Below, piece by piece: positions 18,194 through 27,223 of a stretch of DNA of 64,000 bases. How positions within the stretch are numbered: the stretch's first letter is position 1; the number at the start of each line of letters is the position of its first letter. Source of the DNA: Anaerocolumna sp. MB42-C2 (lineage in GTDB: Bacteria; Bacillota; Clostridia; Lachnospirales; Lachnospiraceae); contig NZ_CP133190.1 of NCBI RefSeq assembly GCF_030913705.1, positions 1,550,001 through 1,614,000 of the forward strand, read 5' to 3'. The translations under genes and the position numbers were made by a program. The notes beneath the pieces are model-generated. The model ran no database searches and was not told where the DNA came from. It saw only the letters and a program-made list of their open reading frames with translations.

Positions 18194-19443
18194 TTACTGA
18201 CCTCCTTTACTTGATTTGTGGCAAACGCTCCTGCGTCAGCCAGTTTTGTCATATTGCCGTTGACTAGATACAAATCTCCGCCTTCCTCTGTTGTGATGCG
18301 GTTCATATCTTCCAGTTCACGGATATCATTGGCTGACATCCATCCGTTCTGTCGCCCAACAGCATAGCCATTCATACGACTTTGGTAATCGCCTCTCAGA
18401 AGCCCATCCAGATTGAACTTAATAAACAAAGATGATTTCTCAGAAGGCAAAATTAATGACTGCTGAAGACTTTGCTCCCAACGTACCACCCAAGGGTCAA
18501 GGGTGTATTTTACGAACTCCAATGACTGCTGCTCTATGTTAGAGAAACTTGATTTCTCTAAGTCACCCACCATATGAGGTGGTATTCGAAATATCCTTGC
18601 AATCTCATTAATCTGAAACTTGCGTGTTTCAAGAAATTGTGCTTGCTCCGGCGGAATTCCGATTGCCTGAAACTTCATGCCTTCTTCCAAAACAGCAACT
18701 TTATGGGCATTTCCGCTACCTTGATAGGCACTGTTCCAACTATCCTTAACCCGCTGAATGTCTTTAATTACCCCTGGGTGTTCCAGTACACCACCAGGAT
18801 TAGCACCATTGGCAAAGAATGCTGCACCGTACTCCTCCGTAGCAAGTGACATACCGATAGAGTTTTTCGCCATGGCAATAGGACTGTAACCAACTAGCCC
18901 ATCAAAACCTAAGCCAGGAATATGAAGAACGTCTTCTTTTCGAAGTGTAATATAGCCACCTTTAGGGCTTAGTCCGTTTTCATCATAATCACGGTAGTAG
19001 GTGTAGATTAACTCACCGTTATTCGCACGATTGACCTCCATCTTGCTTGGGAGAAGAGGATAAAGCGCTACCGGCTGACCACGACCGTTTCGTACTATTT
19101 GTGCATATGCATTTCCCCATAATAAAAGATGACTCATCAGCGTTTCTCGAAACACAAATGATGTCATCTCTGGGTTTGGTTCATTATGAAGAAGATAATA
19201 CAAAGGATGCTGAGGGATACGTTCCTTGCCGCCGTCCAATCTGTATCGATAAACGTGTAGTGGTAATCCTGCTATGGCCTCAGCCAGTATCCTTACACAA
19301 GCATACACTGCTGTGGTTTGCATGGCGGTGTGTTCATTAACATTTTTACCACTGGTTGTACTGCCGAAGAGGAATGACCATCCACCACCGATACGATTTT
19401 GCGGTTTATCCCTTGAACGAAATATTGATGAAAATATGCTCAT
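18190..19443 (-). CDS. Portal protein, HK97 family
   Basis: A 417-residue protein with the portal signatures TAVYACVRILAEAIAGLPLHVYR, LLWGNAYAQIVRNGRGQPVALYPL, and NEIARIFRIPPHMVGDLEKSSFSNIEQQ. It forms the dodecameric DNA entry ring at one capsid vertex. It overlaps TerL and the protease by 4 nt on either side, so all three are translationally coupled. Confidence 0.95.
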   Translation of the reverse strand: MSIFSSIFRSRDKPQNRIGGGWSFLFGSTTSGKNVNEHTAMQTTAVYACVRILAEAIAGLPLHVYRYRLDGGKERIPQHPLYYLLHNEPNPEMTSFVFRETLMSHLLLWGNAYAQIVRNGRGQPVALYPLLPSKMEVNRANNGELIYTYYRDYDENGLSPKGGYITLRKEDVLHIPGLGFDGLVGYSPIAMAKNSIGMSLATEEYGAAFFANGANPGGVLEHPGVIKDIQRVKDSWNSAYQGSGNAHKVAVLEEGMKFQAIGIPPEQAQFLETRKFQINEIARIFRIPPHMVGDLEKSSFSNIEQQSLEFVKYTLDPWVVRWEQSLQQSLILPSEKSSLFIKFNLDGLLRGDYQSRMNGYAVGRQNGWMSANDIRELEDMNRITTEEGGDLYLVNGNMTKLADAGAFATNQVKEVSK

Positions 19444-21041
19444 AAAATTAATAACCCCCTTTCGTTGTACACAGAAGCACCAGTTTCATTGCCACAACGA
19501 ATTGCTCTATCAAGAGCCATTATCGTAGCTACAGCACCATCTATTTTTTCAGTAGATTTTTCTTTATCCGCTTTGATGTTTCCGGCTGGGTCAGTTCTAA
19601 TGAAGATATTATCCATCATCCATCTAAGAACCGGGTGACCTCCATGAGCAATTTTTTGCTCTAGTGTCAATTTCATAAGTTCCTTTGTTGGCGGACTCAT
19701 ATCTTTAAAACCCTGTCCAAAAGGAACTACAGTAAATCCCATACCTTCAAGGTTCTGTACCATCTGAACAGCACCCCAACGGTCAAATGCGATTTCACGG
19801 ATATTATACTTTTCACCAAGCTTTTCAATAAATGTTTCAATAAATCCATAATGCACTACATTTCCTTCTGTAGTTTGCAGAAAGTCTTGCTTTTCCCACA
19901 CATCATAAGGAACATGGTCACGTTTTACACGAAGGTCGATGGTTTCTTCTGGTATCCAAAAATAAGGCAGGACACAAAACTTATCATCCTCATCAACTGG
20001 AGGGAATACTAGCACAAAAGCTGTGATATCCGTTGTACTGGAAAGGTCAAGTCCACCGTAGCAGACACGACCCTCCAAATCCTCCTCACAAACCTTAAAG
20101 GAACAAGCATCCCATTTATCCATCGGCATCCAACGTACTGCTTGTTTTACCCATTGATTTAAACGTAGCTGCCTAAATGAGTTCTCTTCGGCAGGGTTTT
20201 GCTTTGCTGATTCACAAGCAACCTTTACTTTGTCAATCCCAACCGTAATACCAAGTGACGGGTTTGCCTTCTTCCACACCTTAGAATCTGTCCAATCATC
20301 ACTCTCTTCTGCTCCGTATATAACAGGGTAGAAGGTAGAGTCATTTTTTCTACCCTCTAAAATGTCCTTTGCCTTTTGGTGTGTTTCATAGCAGATGCTC
20401 TGTGTATCCGTTCCTGCTGTTGTTATAAGAAAATATAGTGGTTGCATTCTGGCATCGCCAGAACCCTTGGTCATAACATCAAACAGCTTTCTATTTGGTT
20501 GAGTATGGAGTTCATCAAACACCACACCGTGAATATTAAAACCGTGCTTAGAATAAGCCTCTGCCGATAATACTTGATAAAAACTATTCGTAGGGATATA
20601 AATAATTCTCTTTTGGGAAGCCAGTATTTTCACCCGTTTACTGAGTGCAGGACACATACGCACCATATCAGCAGCTACCTCAAATACAATAGATGCCTGT
20701 TGGCGGTCAGCTGCACAACCATAAACTTCGGCTCTTTCTTCAAAATCACCACAACACAAAAGTAATGCTACTGCGGCGGCTAGTTCTGATTTACCTTGCT
20801 TTTTTGGAATTTCTATATAGGCTGTATTAAACTGTCGATAGCCATTTGGCTTTAATGTACCAAAAACATCACGAACAATCTGTTCTTGCCAATCAATCAG
20901 TTCAAAAGGTTTACCTGCCCATGTACCTTTGGTATGACATAAGCACTCAATAAAATTGACAGCATAATCCGCAGCTTCCGCATTGTAAACAGAGTCCTTA
21001 GTTTTAAACTTGGTAGCCTTATACTTTTTCAGTTTTCGCAT
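19440..21041 (-). CDS. Terminase large subunit (TerL)
   Basis: A 533-residue packaging motor. The ATPase has Walker A IPKKQGKSE (about 78-86) and Walker B GVVFDELH (about 175). The nuclease domain begins with YGGLDLSSTTDITAF (about 330), whose aspartates would bind metal. It works with the small subunit, which here is encoded 6 kb upstream, separated by methyltransferase and amidoligase cargo. The intervening block has no packaging genes. Confidence 0.95.
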   Translation of the reverse strand: MRKLKKYKATKFKTKDSVYNAEAADYAVNFIECLCHTKGTWAGKPFELIDWQEQIVRDVFGTLKPNGYRQFNTAYIEIPKKQGKSELAAAVALLLCCGDFEERAEVYGCAADRQQASIVFEVAADMVRMCPALSKRVKILASQKRIIYIPTNSFYQVLSAEAYSKHGFNIHGVVFDELHTQPNRKLFDVMTKGSGDARMQPLYFLITTAGTDTQSICYETHQKAKDILEGRKNDSTFYPVIYGAEESDDWTDSKVWKKANPSLGITVGIDKVKVACESAKQNPAEENSFRQLRLNQWVKQAVRWMPMDKWDACSFKVCEEDLEGRVCYGGLDLSSTTDITAFVLVFPPVDEDDKFCVLPYFWIPEETIDLRVKRDHVPYDVWEKQDFLQTTEGNVVHYGFIETFIEKLGEKYNIREIAFDRWGAVQMVQNLEGMGFTVVPFGQGFKDMSPPTKELMKLTLEQKIAHGGHPVLRWMMDNIFIRTDPAGNIKADKEKSTEKIDGAVATIMALDRAIRCGNETGASVYNERGLLIL

Positions 21042-21158
21042 TTGCCGTCACCATCCTTTTCTGCAATAAAAATAGCCGCCTGTGATAGCGACTTTAAAAT
21101 GTATGTGTACGAGGAACAGCCCCTCTGTGGAGCTGTCCTTTGCGATATAAATTATTTG

Positions 21159-21335
21159 CTATTCTTCACCATAGAGAATAAAATGCACATACTCCTCGTG
21201 GTGATTTTCCAGATAAACAACCAGTTCAAACAGTTCCATGTCATGGGCAATTCGTTGCACCATTGATAAATCAAACATATTGGTAAGTCCTGTATTACGA
21301 ATCTTTAGAATCTGTTCCTTGATTATATTGTCCAT
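21159..21335 (-). CDS. DUF5049-like small protein
   Basis: A 58-residue protein, MDNIIKEQILKIRNTGLTNMF..VQRIA.., ending VYLENHHEEYVHFILYGEE, resembling the DUF5049 family common in Firmicutes prophages. The third in-frame ATG was chosen because the earlier ones overlap GGAGG. The start lies inside the end of the cyclotransferase-like gene. Function unknown; constant linkage to the amidoligase block suggests a shared role. Confidence 0.7.
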   Translation of the reverse strand: MDNIIKEQILKIRNTGLTNMFDLSMVQRIAHDMELFELVVYLENHHEEYVHFILYGEE

Positions 21336-21780
21336 AGCCATCCTCCATAGAATCTTCAACAGCCTGTTTTAGAATGTCGATGTCAAAGCCTGAGCTTTGA
21401 TATCCTACCAAGATGATGCTGTAGTAATGACAACTTGGAGTGCCTAAGGGGCGACCTTCGTTCATGAGGTACACCATAGCTTCCACGTTCTTTTTACCAA
21501 GTTTGACTTTAACCGTTTCCTTACGGTAAAGGAATGGGAATCCCTCATATCGGTCAAGTGCTGCTTCATCATCCGAGGTAATCTCCCACAGCAGACACGG
21601 TACTGTCTTGCCCTTACAAGGCTCCACAGTCGCCACAGCGCCTCCCTTTCCTCCGTAAAACAATAATCGGTAGTCCATTAGTACGGTCGCCCCGACAGTC
21701 TTTGCCGTGGGACATCGGTGCGCCATTTGCTCAAGGTTGAGGTTCGAACCATAGGCAAGATAAAGTGTTTTATTCATCAT
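21295..21780 (-). CDS. Gamma-glutamylcyclotransferase-like protein
   Basis: A 161-residue protein with the GGCT/AIG2 fold markers: YLAYGSNLN near the N terminus and ALDRYEGFP.LY at about 74-84, whose Glu is the expected catalytic acid. Family members release 5-oxoproline from gamma-glutamyl amines. In phages the fold is often paired with amidoligases, and comparative-genomics work on amidoligases has proposed that the pair adds and removes peptide or amine tags. It directly follows the amidoligase gene here. Confidence 0.82.
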   Translation of the reverse strand: MMNKTLYLAYGSNLNLEQMAHRCPTAKTVGATVLMDYRLLFYGGKGGAVATVEPCKGKTVPCLLWEITSDDEAALDRYEGFPFLYRKETVKVKLGKKNVEAMVYLMNEGRPLGTPSCHYYSIILVGYQSSGFDIDILKQAVEDSMEDGYGQYNQGTDSKDS

Positions 21781-21810
21781 ATTTTGTTCTCCTTATTATG
21801 GAGCAACCGT

Positions 21811-22710
21811 TCAGGCTGCCCGAAATCTCCATGCCGCTGAACCATCAAGGTGTGCGGTCAAGTGCTCTCTGCAGTTTGCAAACTCCTCACCAATAAATCC
21901 AATGCGGTTGAGGTAAGTTCTCATTGCAAATTTCTCATTGTCGGTTTGTGGTTTTTTACTGCTCGCACACTTTTGTGTCAAGGCTTGGTTGTTAAGTGCT
22001 AGTGCAAGCACAATGTAGCTTCTAACCTTACCTGCGTGGAGTTCACTGTTAAATCCTCGTAGCTCAACCGTGTGATTACCCGTAAAAAAGCTATGCAGGT
22101 TTAGGAAATGGTACCGACTTTGATGATAATGTTGGTGGGTGCTTTCGCTGTAGCCCTCATACCAAAGTTTCTCAATAGCTTCCATGGTCTCTGGCTTGTG
22201 ATGGTTTGCTTTCTCTACCAAAAGGCTATCCATCTTTTTGCAATAATTCATCCGTTCTGGAGCAATCTGCAAAGCCTTGTAAAAAAGGTCATTCTTACTT
22301 GCAACAATATTAATGAAGTTTCGAATGCTCCTTGGTGTATGGTCTGCACCGTTTAGGTGAATGTGAATTCCGCAGGAGTTGTTGGCAAATCCACCCGCAC
22401 AACGAAGTGCCCTAACAAGTTCTTGTAAAGCTTCAATGTCCTCTCGGTAAGTAAGTATCGGGCTGACCAGTTCAACACTGTAGTCCTTGCCTGCAGATAC
22501 AGTTCTGCCGTTTTCCTTGCGGCGACAGTTAATCGAGCCGTCACTCATCAGCTTCCAAGTGCGTCCGTCTACTGTGTGAATTTTATAAGCGTCATAATAA
22601 TCGTGGGTGCGTTCGATTGTCCCATTTAGAAACGCCGCTGTAACCTCTGCGGCTTTTGCTCTAGTGATTCCTGTGAATTCAATTTCGATTCCAAATTTTG
22701 TTGTAAGCAT
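21811..22710 (-). CDS. Amidoligase family protein
   Basis: A 299-residue member of the glutamine-synthetase-fold amidoligase family: FGIEIEFTGITRAKA near the start (GIE.E.), WKLMSDGSI at about 52, YSVELVSPIL at about 77-86, CGIHIHLNGAD at about 115, and FTGNHTVELRGFNSELHAGKV. These ATP-dependent enzymes join carboxyl and amino groups. The C-terminal about 40 residues (NEKFAMRTYLNRIGFIGEEF..) match the end of the separate protein at 23059-23844. It has its own promoter-like leader, shared with that gene. Confidence 0.85.
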   Translation of the reverse strand: MLTTKFGIEIEFTGITRAKAAEVTAAFLNGTIERTHDYYDAYKIHTVDGRTWKLMSDGSINCRRKENGRTVSAGKDYSVELVSPILTYREDIEALQELVRALRCAGGFANNSCGIHIHLNGADHTPRSIRNFINIVASKNDLFYKALQIAPERMNYCKKMDSLLVEKANHHKPETMEAIEKLWYEGYSESTHQHYHQSRYHFLNLHSFFTGNHTVELRGFNSELHAGKVRSYIVLALALNNQALTQKCASSKKPQTDNEKFAMRTYLNRIGFIGEEFANCREHLTAHLDGSAAWRFRAA

Positions 22711-22743
22711 GGTTGTTTGCCCCTTTCAAATGTGTAGTTAACC

Positions 22744-22790
22744 TTTCGGTATTACATATATCACTCTAAAAGGGATATATAGCAAGTCAT
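22744..22790 (-). promoter_or_regulatory. 47-bp promoter-like leader, copy A
   Basis: It is 42/47 identical to 23865-23911. On the minus strand it reads ATGACTTGCTAT, a variable centre, then TTTAGAGTGATATATGTA and TACCGAAA. TTGCTA followed by TGATATATG can be read as a -35 and an extended -10 with 19-nt spacing. It stands before the amidoligase gene. Confidence 0.65.
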
Positions 22791-22847
22791 ATTTAAGGTA
22801 TAAACCACACAAATGTAAAAGCTGTACCGTTATAGAAATCGTGTATT

Positions 22848-23072
22848 CTACACCTCAATTTTCCGGCACAAATCTGCACCATAAACAACATTTAATGAAC
22901 TTCCATTATCCCAACGAACCATAATAGAGCCAGTATCATCAACACCCTTCACTGTACCTTTAGTTCCTATGGGTGGTGCTTGGCAATCATCCATCTCTAC
23001 CAGTTCTACTCTTGTGCCTGCGGGATATTGCTTTCGTAGCATTTCAACTATATTTCTATTAGGAAACTGCAT
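22848..23072 (-). CDS. DUF4314-like small protein
   Basis: A 74-residue protein; the ATG behind AAAGGGGG was preferred to an upstream GTG that abuts the ribosome site. The central TRVELVEMDDCQAPPIGTKGTVKGVDDTGSIMVRWDNGSSLNVV has the SH3-like beta-barrel pattern of DUF4314. These proteins are common in phage and conjugative elements of Clostridia, with unknown function. It overlaps the end of the preceding gene. Confidence 0.8.
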   Translation of the reverse strand: MQFPNRNIVEMLRKQYPAGTRVELVEMDDCQAPPIGTKGTVKGVDDTGSIMVRWDNGSSLNVVYGADLCRKIEV

Positions 23073-23844
23073 TCTTGGCACCCCCTTTAAAAGCTGATGA
23101 ACCAGAAAGGTTCTTCAGCAGAATTTTTCTTTCAGCCTTGAACTCTGCCCCGATAAACCCAAGTCTTAAAAGGAAACAGCGAAAGGCATACTTATCATTT
23201 TCTATCTCTTTTTCTTTGGCGTTAATACGCTTTTGGCTTTTTGCCATTTCACATAATGCTGTAACAAAATGGGTATACGCTTTTACTGTATCGCTGTCCT
23301 GTTCGCCATGAAACCAAGGAAAGCTGATTGCTTCTTCATCTGCAATGATAGGAATAGAATCCGTACCGATTGCTCTTTTTATAAGTCTCGACTTACTTTC
23401 AACCAATCGCTTAAGGTTTTCAAGTGCTGAATCGGTATGAGTTGACCTCGGAATTTCTACGGTCAAACCATCAAGTTCCATTGTTTCACTCTGATCAGGA
23501 CTTCCGTACATCAGTGGCTCCATATAATCATGGTAAGGGTTAACCCTACCGCCAAGTGCTGCCTCATATGGGATTGTTAAACCTTCTGGTATAGGTTCTG
23601 CCTCTGGAATAGGTGTATCATATTCCTCATTGACTGGTACCAAGTTGTGTAATCCTTGCAGATCTGCTATTAACTCATAATTATCTTCACCTGTAACCAC
23701 ACCATTTTTATCAATATGATATCCATCCACTTCATAAGCAAAGGTAGGTGCACCAAGGTATTTTGTTGGAACGTTTAGTTCCTCACTGATTGCACTGACC
23801 AGAGATTTTCGTTTATCTCCTGTCACATTATAATTAATTTGCAT
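23059..23844 (-). CDS. Conserved mobile-element protein sharing its C terminus with the amidoligase
   Basis: A 261-residue protein (MQINYNVTGDKRKSLVSAISEELNVPTKYLG, then YEVDGYHIDKNGVV). Related proteins in Firmicutes elements are often labelled virulence-related, a name with no functional basis that I know of. The last about 45 residues (NDKYAFRCFLLRLGFIGAEF...LSGSSAF) align closely with the amidoligase C terminus. The N-terminal about 65 residues look like a small alpha/beta domain. Its promoter-like leader duplicates the amidoligase one. I propose a partner of, or substrate adaptor for, the amidoligase; this is inference. Confidence 0.7.
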   Translation of the reverse strand: MQINYNVTGDKRKSLVSAISEELNVPTKYLGAPTFAYEVDGYHIDKNGVVTGEDNYELIADLQGLHNLVPVNEEYDTPIPEAEPIPEGLTIPYEAALGGRVNPYHDYMEPLMYGSPDQSETMELDGLTVEIPRSTHTDSALENLKRLVESKSRLIKRAIGTDSIPIIADEEAISFPWFHGEQDSDTVKAYTHFVTALCEMAKSQKRINAKEKEIENDKYAFRCFLLRLGFIGAEFKAERKILLKNLSGSSAFKGGAKNAVS

Positions 23845-23864
23845 ATTTCGTACCGCCTTTCTTT

Positions 23865-23911
23865 TTTCGGTACTACATATATCACTCTAAACGCTATAAA
23901 TAGCAAGTCAT
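23865..23911 (-). promoter_or_regulatory. 47-bp promoter-like leader, copy B
   Basis: Second copy of the element at 22744-22790 (5 differences), placed about 20 nt before the start of the gene at 23844. It implies common control of two genes that also share a C-terminal module. Confidence 0.65.
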
Positions 23912-23943
23912 TAAAGGATTTTCTGTAGAAAATAACTGTGGGA

Positions 23944-25974
23944 TTAATCAACAATTTCTTGTGTAAATAACACAATGCCTGTCAGAACGAAACACACACA
24001 TGGCAGAGCCACACCATTTCCCCACATCTTATACTCTGCAGAATCAGAAGGAGGGTCTTGCAACCACTTTATAATCTGCCTTTCTGTCTTTGGTTTTGCA
24101 GACTCGCCTATAATCTTTCGATGTGTTTCAAAGACATCTATCCAAAATGCGATATCTTCTTTATTCGGATTCTCTGTGCCAAGGTTCTCACACCAAAAGT
24201 CTGGAAAGCCTTGAAGTCTTCCGCATTCCATTGGAGTAAGTCTGCGAACCGTATAGTTTGGTTCAACCACTGATGTGAAGTTGCCCTTATCCGGCATTCT
24301 CTGATTACCACCCGCATTATTTACTGTAAGTGTTGGAGATACAGTTTCCCCATTCCAGGCAACTGCCGATGGACCCTGTGCATTTAAGGTTGCTGCAACT
24401 CCATCTTCCTTAATTCCAAGGTTTCTCGCAAAGTTCTTACCACAGTTAAAGGTTTCTCTATCGATAGAATAACAAGGCTGTGACACAACATTGGGATCTT
24501 TATAATCTCTTGCTGCCAAAGTCGGTGCTTTTTCAATGTTGACCTGCATAAAATCACCCGTTGTCATTGCGTAAACTGCGTGTCTATCTGTGGTATTAAG
24601 GGTGAAAGATACCTCTTTATTAATGCCATCACCGTTAGGGCCGTTTTCATCTTTACGACCAATCATAGAACCCTGCAGAGAAAAGCTTTCTACAACAGCA
24701 ATCCCACCCTGATTGCACGATGGATTACCTCCGTTTCCATCAATCGTTCTTGAAGTATCAGCCTCATAAATACCACTGTGAGGATTGTTTGATTTCATGG
24801 AGTTACTGCCATCAGAGCATATTCCATATGCCTTCGGCTCGAACAGTGTCTGATCGTTATTACAAGATAAAGTTGCAGATTTATTATCCTGTATTAATGC
24901 ACCTTTTCCTCCACCCTCGCAGCCACTACGGATTTTAAGGGTTTTGGGAGTATCGTTTAATTCCATAGCTGCTGGAACTGTTCCTGCCCTTAATGTCGGT
25001 GAAACTTCCTCCTCATAACCAATTCCACGGCTTTTGGATGAATGCTCTGTGCAAAATCCTGCCGTTGTTACAAAAGGCTGATTGTTTCCACCAGTTCCAT
25101 AAGTTGCAGAAACTGTTGGCGCAACATCTAAAGGTCCGGTGTAGCGGGTATCCTGGCTATGATTTTCAAACATAACACAAGGTGGGTGGTTCGCCTTTGC
25201 TCTAAGTGTCGATGTCCTATCATCAAGCACATCCATACGCTGACCGCCCTGGTCATTTAAAACAAGAGTGCTTGCCTCTCCAAAGCCAACCTCAGCACTT
25301 CCGGCAATTCCTTGCCACGAGCAGAAGCTCTGCGGAGAATACCCTGGCAAGCCTTCGGACTCAAATAATATTTTTCCGGCACACCTATCTGCAAAATCTG
25401 CGACAAGGTAGATACGTTTTCGACGTTGGGGTACTCCCCAGTATTGCGCATCAAAAGTTCTCCATGCGATGGAGTAATCTCCTCCCACGATTTCTCCTGC
25501 GTTAAGCCATTTGTTAGGCTTAGGAATAGATATGGTTTCATTTTTAACTCCTGCGATGCTTTCAAGGACGGCTTTAAAGTCCTCTCCTTTGTTTGATGAG
25601 AATGCTCCCGGCACATTCTCCCATACGATAAATCTTGGATATTTGCCATTAGTAGCACACCTCATCTCTTTTATAATTCGTATTGCCTCATAAAAAAGGA
25701 CGGATTGTTTTCCATCAAGTCCTGCTCTTTTCCCAGCTACCGACATATCGGTACAGGGTGAGCCAAATGTAATAATATCGACTGGTTGTATTTCAGCGCC
25801 GTTAATAGTGCTAATGTTTCCTAAGTGCTTTACCCACGGCATTCGCTTTGTTGTGACCCGAATAGGAAAAGGCTCAATTTCCGATGCCCACAAAGGTGTA
25901 ATACCTGAAATTAAGCCGCCTAAAGGAAACCCACCACTTCCATCAAACAGGGAACCAAGCGTAAGATTACTCAT
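23944..25974 (-). CDS. DNA cytosine-5 methyltransferase with repetitive target region
   Basis: A 676-residue enzyme. Motif I is FDGSGGFPLGG (10-20), the catalytic cysteine is Cys74 in GSPCTDMS, ENV is at 119-121, QRRKR at 183-187. Near the end come RRLTPMECGRLQGFP and the GNGVALPC motif X. Between motif VIII and the C-terminal motifs is an about 370-residue target-recognition region made of degenerate units around (S/A)xTL (SPTLRAG, SATLSCNN, APTLAARD, AATLNAQ, SPTLTVN). The start ATG overlaps the upstream stop by 8 nt. It probably protects phage DNA from host restriction. Confidence 0.92.
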   Translation of the reverse strand: MSNLTLGSLFDGSGGFPLGGLISGITPLWASEIEPFPIRVTTKRMPWVKHLGNISTINGAEIQPVDIITFGSPCTDMSVAGKRAGLDGKQSVLFYEAIRIIKEMRCATNGKYPRFIVWENVPGAFSSNKGEDFKAVLESIAGVKNETISIPKPNKWLNAGEIVGGDYSIAWRTFDAQYWGVPQRRKRIYLVADFADRCAGKILFESEGLPGYSPQSFCSWQGIAGSAEVGFGEASTLVLNDQGGQRMDVLDDRTSTLRAKANHPPCVMFENHSQDTRYTGPLDVAPTVSATYGTGGNNQPFVTTAGFCTEHSSKSRGIGYEEEVSPTLRAGTVPAAMELNDTPKTLKIRSGCEGGGKGALIQDNKSATLSCNNDQTLFEPKAYGICSDGSNSMKSNNPHSGIYEADTSRTIDGNGGNPSCNQGGIAVVESFSLQGSMIGRKDENGPNGDGINKEVSFTLNTTDRHAVYAMTTGDFMQVNIEKAPTLAARDYKDPNVVSQPCYSIDRETFNCGKNFARNLGIKEDGVAATLNAQGPSAVAWNGETVSPTLTVNNAGGNQRMPDKGNFTSVVEPNYTVRRLTPMECGRLQGFPDFWCENLGTENPNKEDIAFWIDVFETHRKIIGESAKPKTERQIIKWLQDPPSDSAEYKMWGNGVALPCVCFVLTGIVLFTQEIVD

Positions 25975-27223
25975 CTTTAGCCACCTCACTGTAAGGCACT
26001 TGATTTCCATCCCTTATTAAAAACACACCCTCATCACCAGAAATCTGTTCTATATACCTTTTTACAATAACATCACAGAACTTCTCATCCAGTTCTGCGG
26101 TGCAGCAAATTCTATCTGTTTGCTCACAAGCAATCAATGTGCTACCAGATCCACCAAATGGATCAAGAACGATTGAGTTTGTAAGGCTTGAGTTTCCGAT
26201 TGGATAAGCTATAAGCGACACTGGTTTCATCGTTGGGTGATCTGCGTTTTTGCTTGGTCTGTCAAATTCCCATATAGTGGTTTGCTTCCTATCCGAATAC
26301 CATTGATGTTTACCCGTTTTCTTCCACCCGAAGAGGATTGGTTCGTGCTGCCATTGATAAGGGCTTCGCCCTAGAACAAGACTTTGCTTTTTCCATATAC
26401 AAGTACCACTCAAATAGAACCCACTATCTGCAAAAGCTTTTCTTAAGTTAAGTCCTTCTGTATCAGCATGAAAAACATAGATAGAACCATCAGCTGCAAG
26501 AACCTTTTCCATATTAGTAAAACTATCAAAAAGGAATTGAAAAAAGGCATCTGTGGAAAGATTATCATTTTGTATCTTTCCTGCAGTGCCTTCATATTTT
26601 ACATTATACGGTGGATCGGTAACGATTAAATTTGCTTTCTTACCATCCATCAATTTATCATAGGTTTCTGACTTTGTACTGTCCCCACATAAAAGGCGGT
26701 GTCTTCCTAAAATCCACAAATCACCTTGCTTTGAAAACAGAGGCTTTTTCAGTTCTTCTTCCACATCAAAATTATCTTCTTGTACATCCTCAGCAGTATT
26801 TAAAATTGTATTTAACTCGGCGGCATCAAATCCTAAAAGGTCAATATCAAACTCAAGTTCCTTCAAGCTTTCCAGTTCTACGGATAACAAATCTTTATCC
26901 CACCCTGCATCTTCAGCGAGCCTGTTATCTGCAATAATATAAGCTTTCTTTTGTGCCTCAGTTAAATGGTCTACAAATACACAAGGCACTGTATCTAATC
27001 CATCTTCTTTTGCAGCTAATACTCTGCCGTGTCCTGCAATGATGTTATATTTTCTATCAATCAAAATTGGGTTCACAAAACCGAACTCCCTAAGACTTGA
27101 TTGTAGCTTTTTTATTTGCTCTTTGCTGTGGGTTCTTGAATTGTTCGCATATGGTACCAGCTTTGATATCTCCACTTGCTGCATTTCCTGTGTATACTTA
27201 TTTTCTTTGTCCAAATTAATCAC
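25967..27223 (-). CDS. ParB-domain DNA methyltransferase (N4/N6 type)
   Basis: A 418-residue fusion. Residues about 15-110 form a ParB/Srx-like domain (ISKLVPYANNSRTHSKEQIKKLQ..., IIAGHGRVLAA), and about 180-400 a DNA methylase with catalytic DPPYNV, WEFDRPSKNADHPTMKPVSL and the SAM-binding VLDPFGGSGST. The motif order is beta-class, amino-methylating (N6-A or N4-C). GTG is the assumed start, overlapping the small upstream gene; the ATG 13 codons inside (MQQVEISKL) is an alternative. It is translationally linked to the cytosine methyltransferase. Confidence 0.9.
   Translation of the reverse strand: MINLDKENKYTQEMQQVEISKLVPYANNSRTHSKEQIKKLQSSLREFGFVNPILIDRKYNIIAGHGRVLAAKEDGLDTVPCVFVDHLTEAQKKAYIIADNRLAEDAGWDKDLLSVELESLKELEFDIDLLGFDAAELNTILNTAEDVQEDNFDVEEELKKPLFSKQGDLWILGRHRLLCGDSTKSETYDKLMDGKKANLIVTDPPYNVKYEGTAGKIQNDNLSTDAFFQFLFDSFTNMEKVLAADGSIYVFHADTEGLNLRKAFADSGFYLSGTCIWKKQSLVLGRSPYQWQHEPILFGWKKTGKHQWYSDRKQTTIWEFDRPSKNADHPTMKPVSLIAYPIGNSSLTNSIVLDPFGGSGSTLIACEQTDRICCTAELDEKFCDVIVKRYIEQISGDEGVFLIRDGNQVPYSEVAKDE

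Noticed and set aside
21042..21158. Terminator after the DUF5049-like gene
   Set aside because: A bulged GGACAGC/GCTGTTCC hairpin exists but no T-tract follows on the minus strand; transcription probably continues into TerL.
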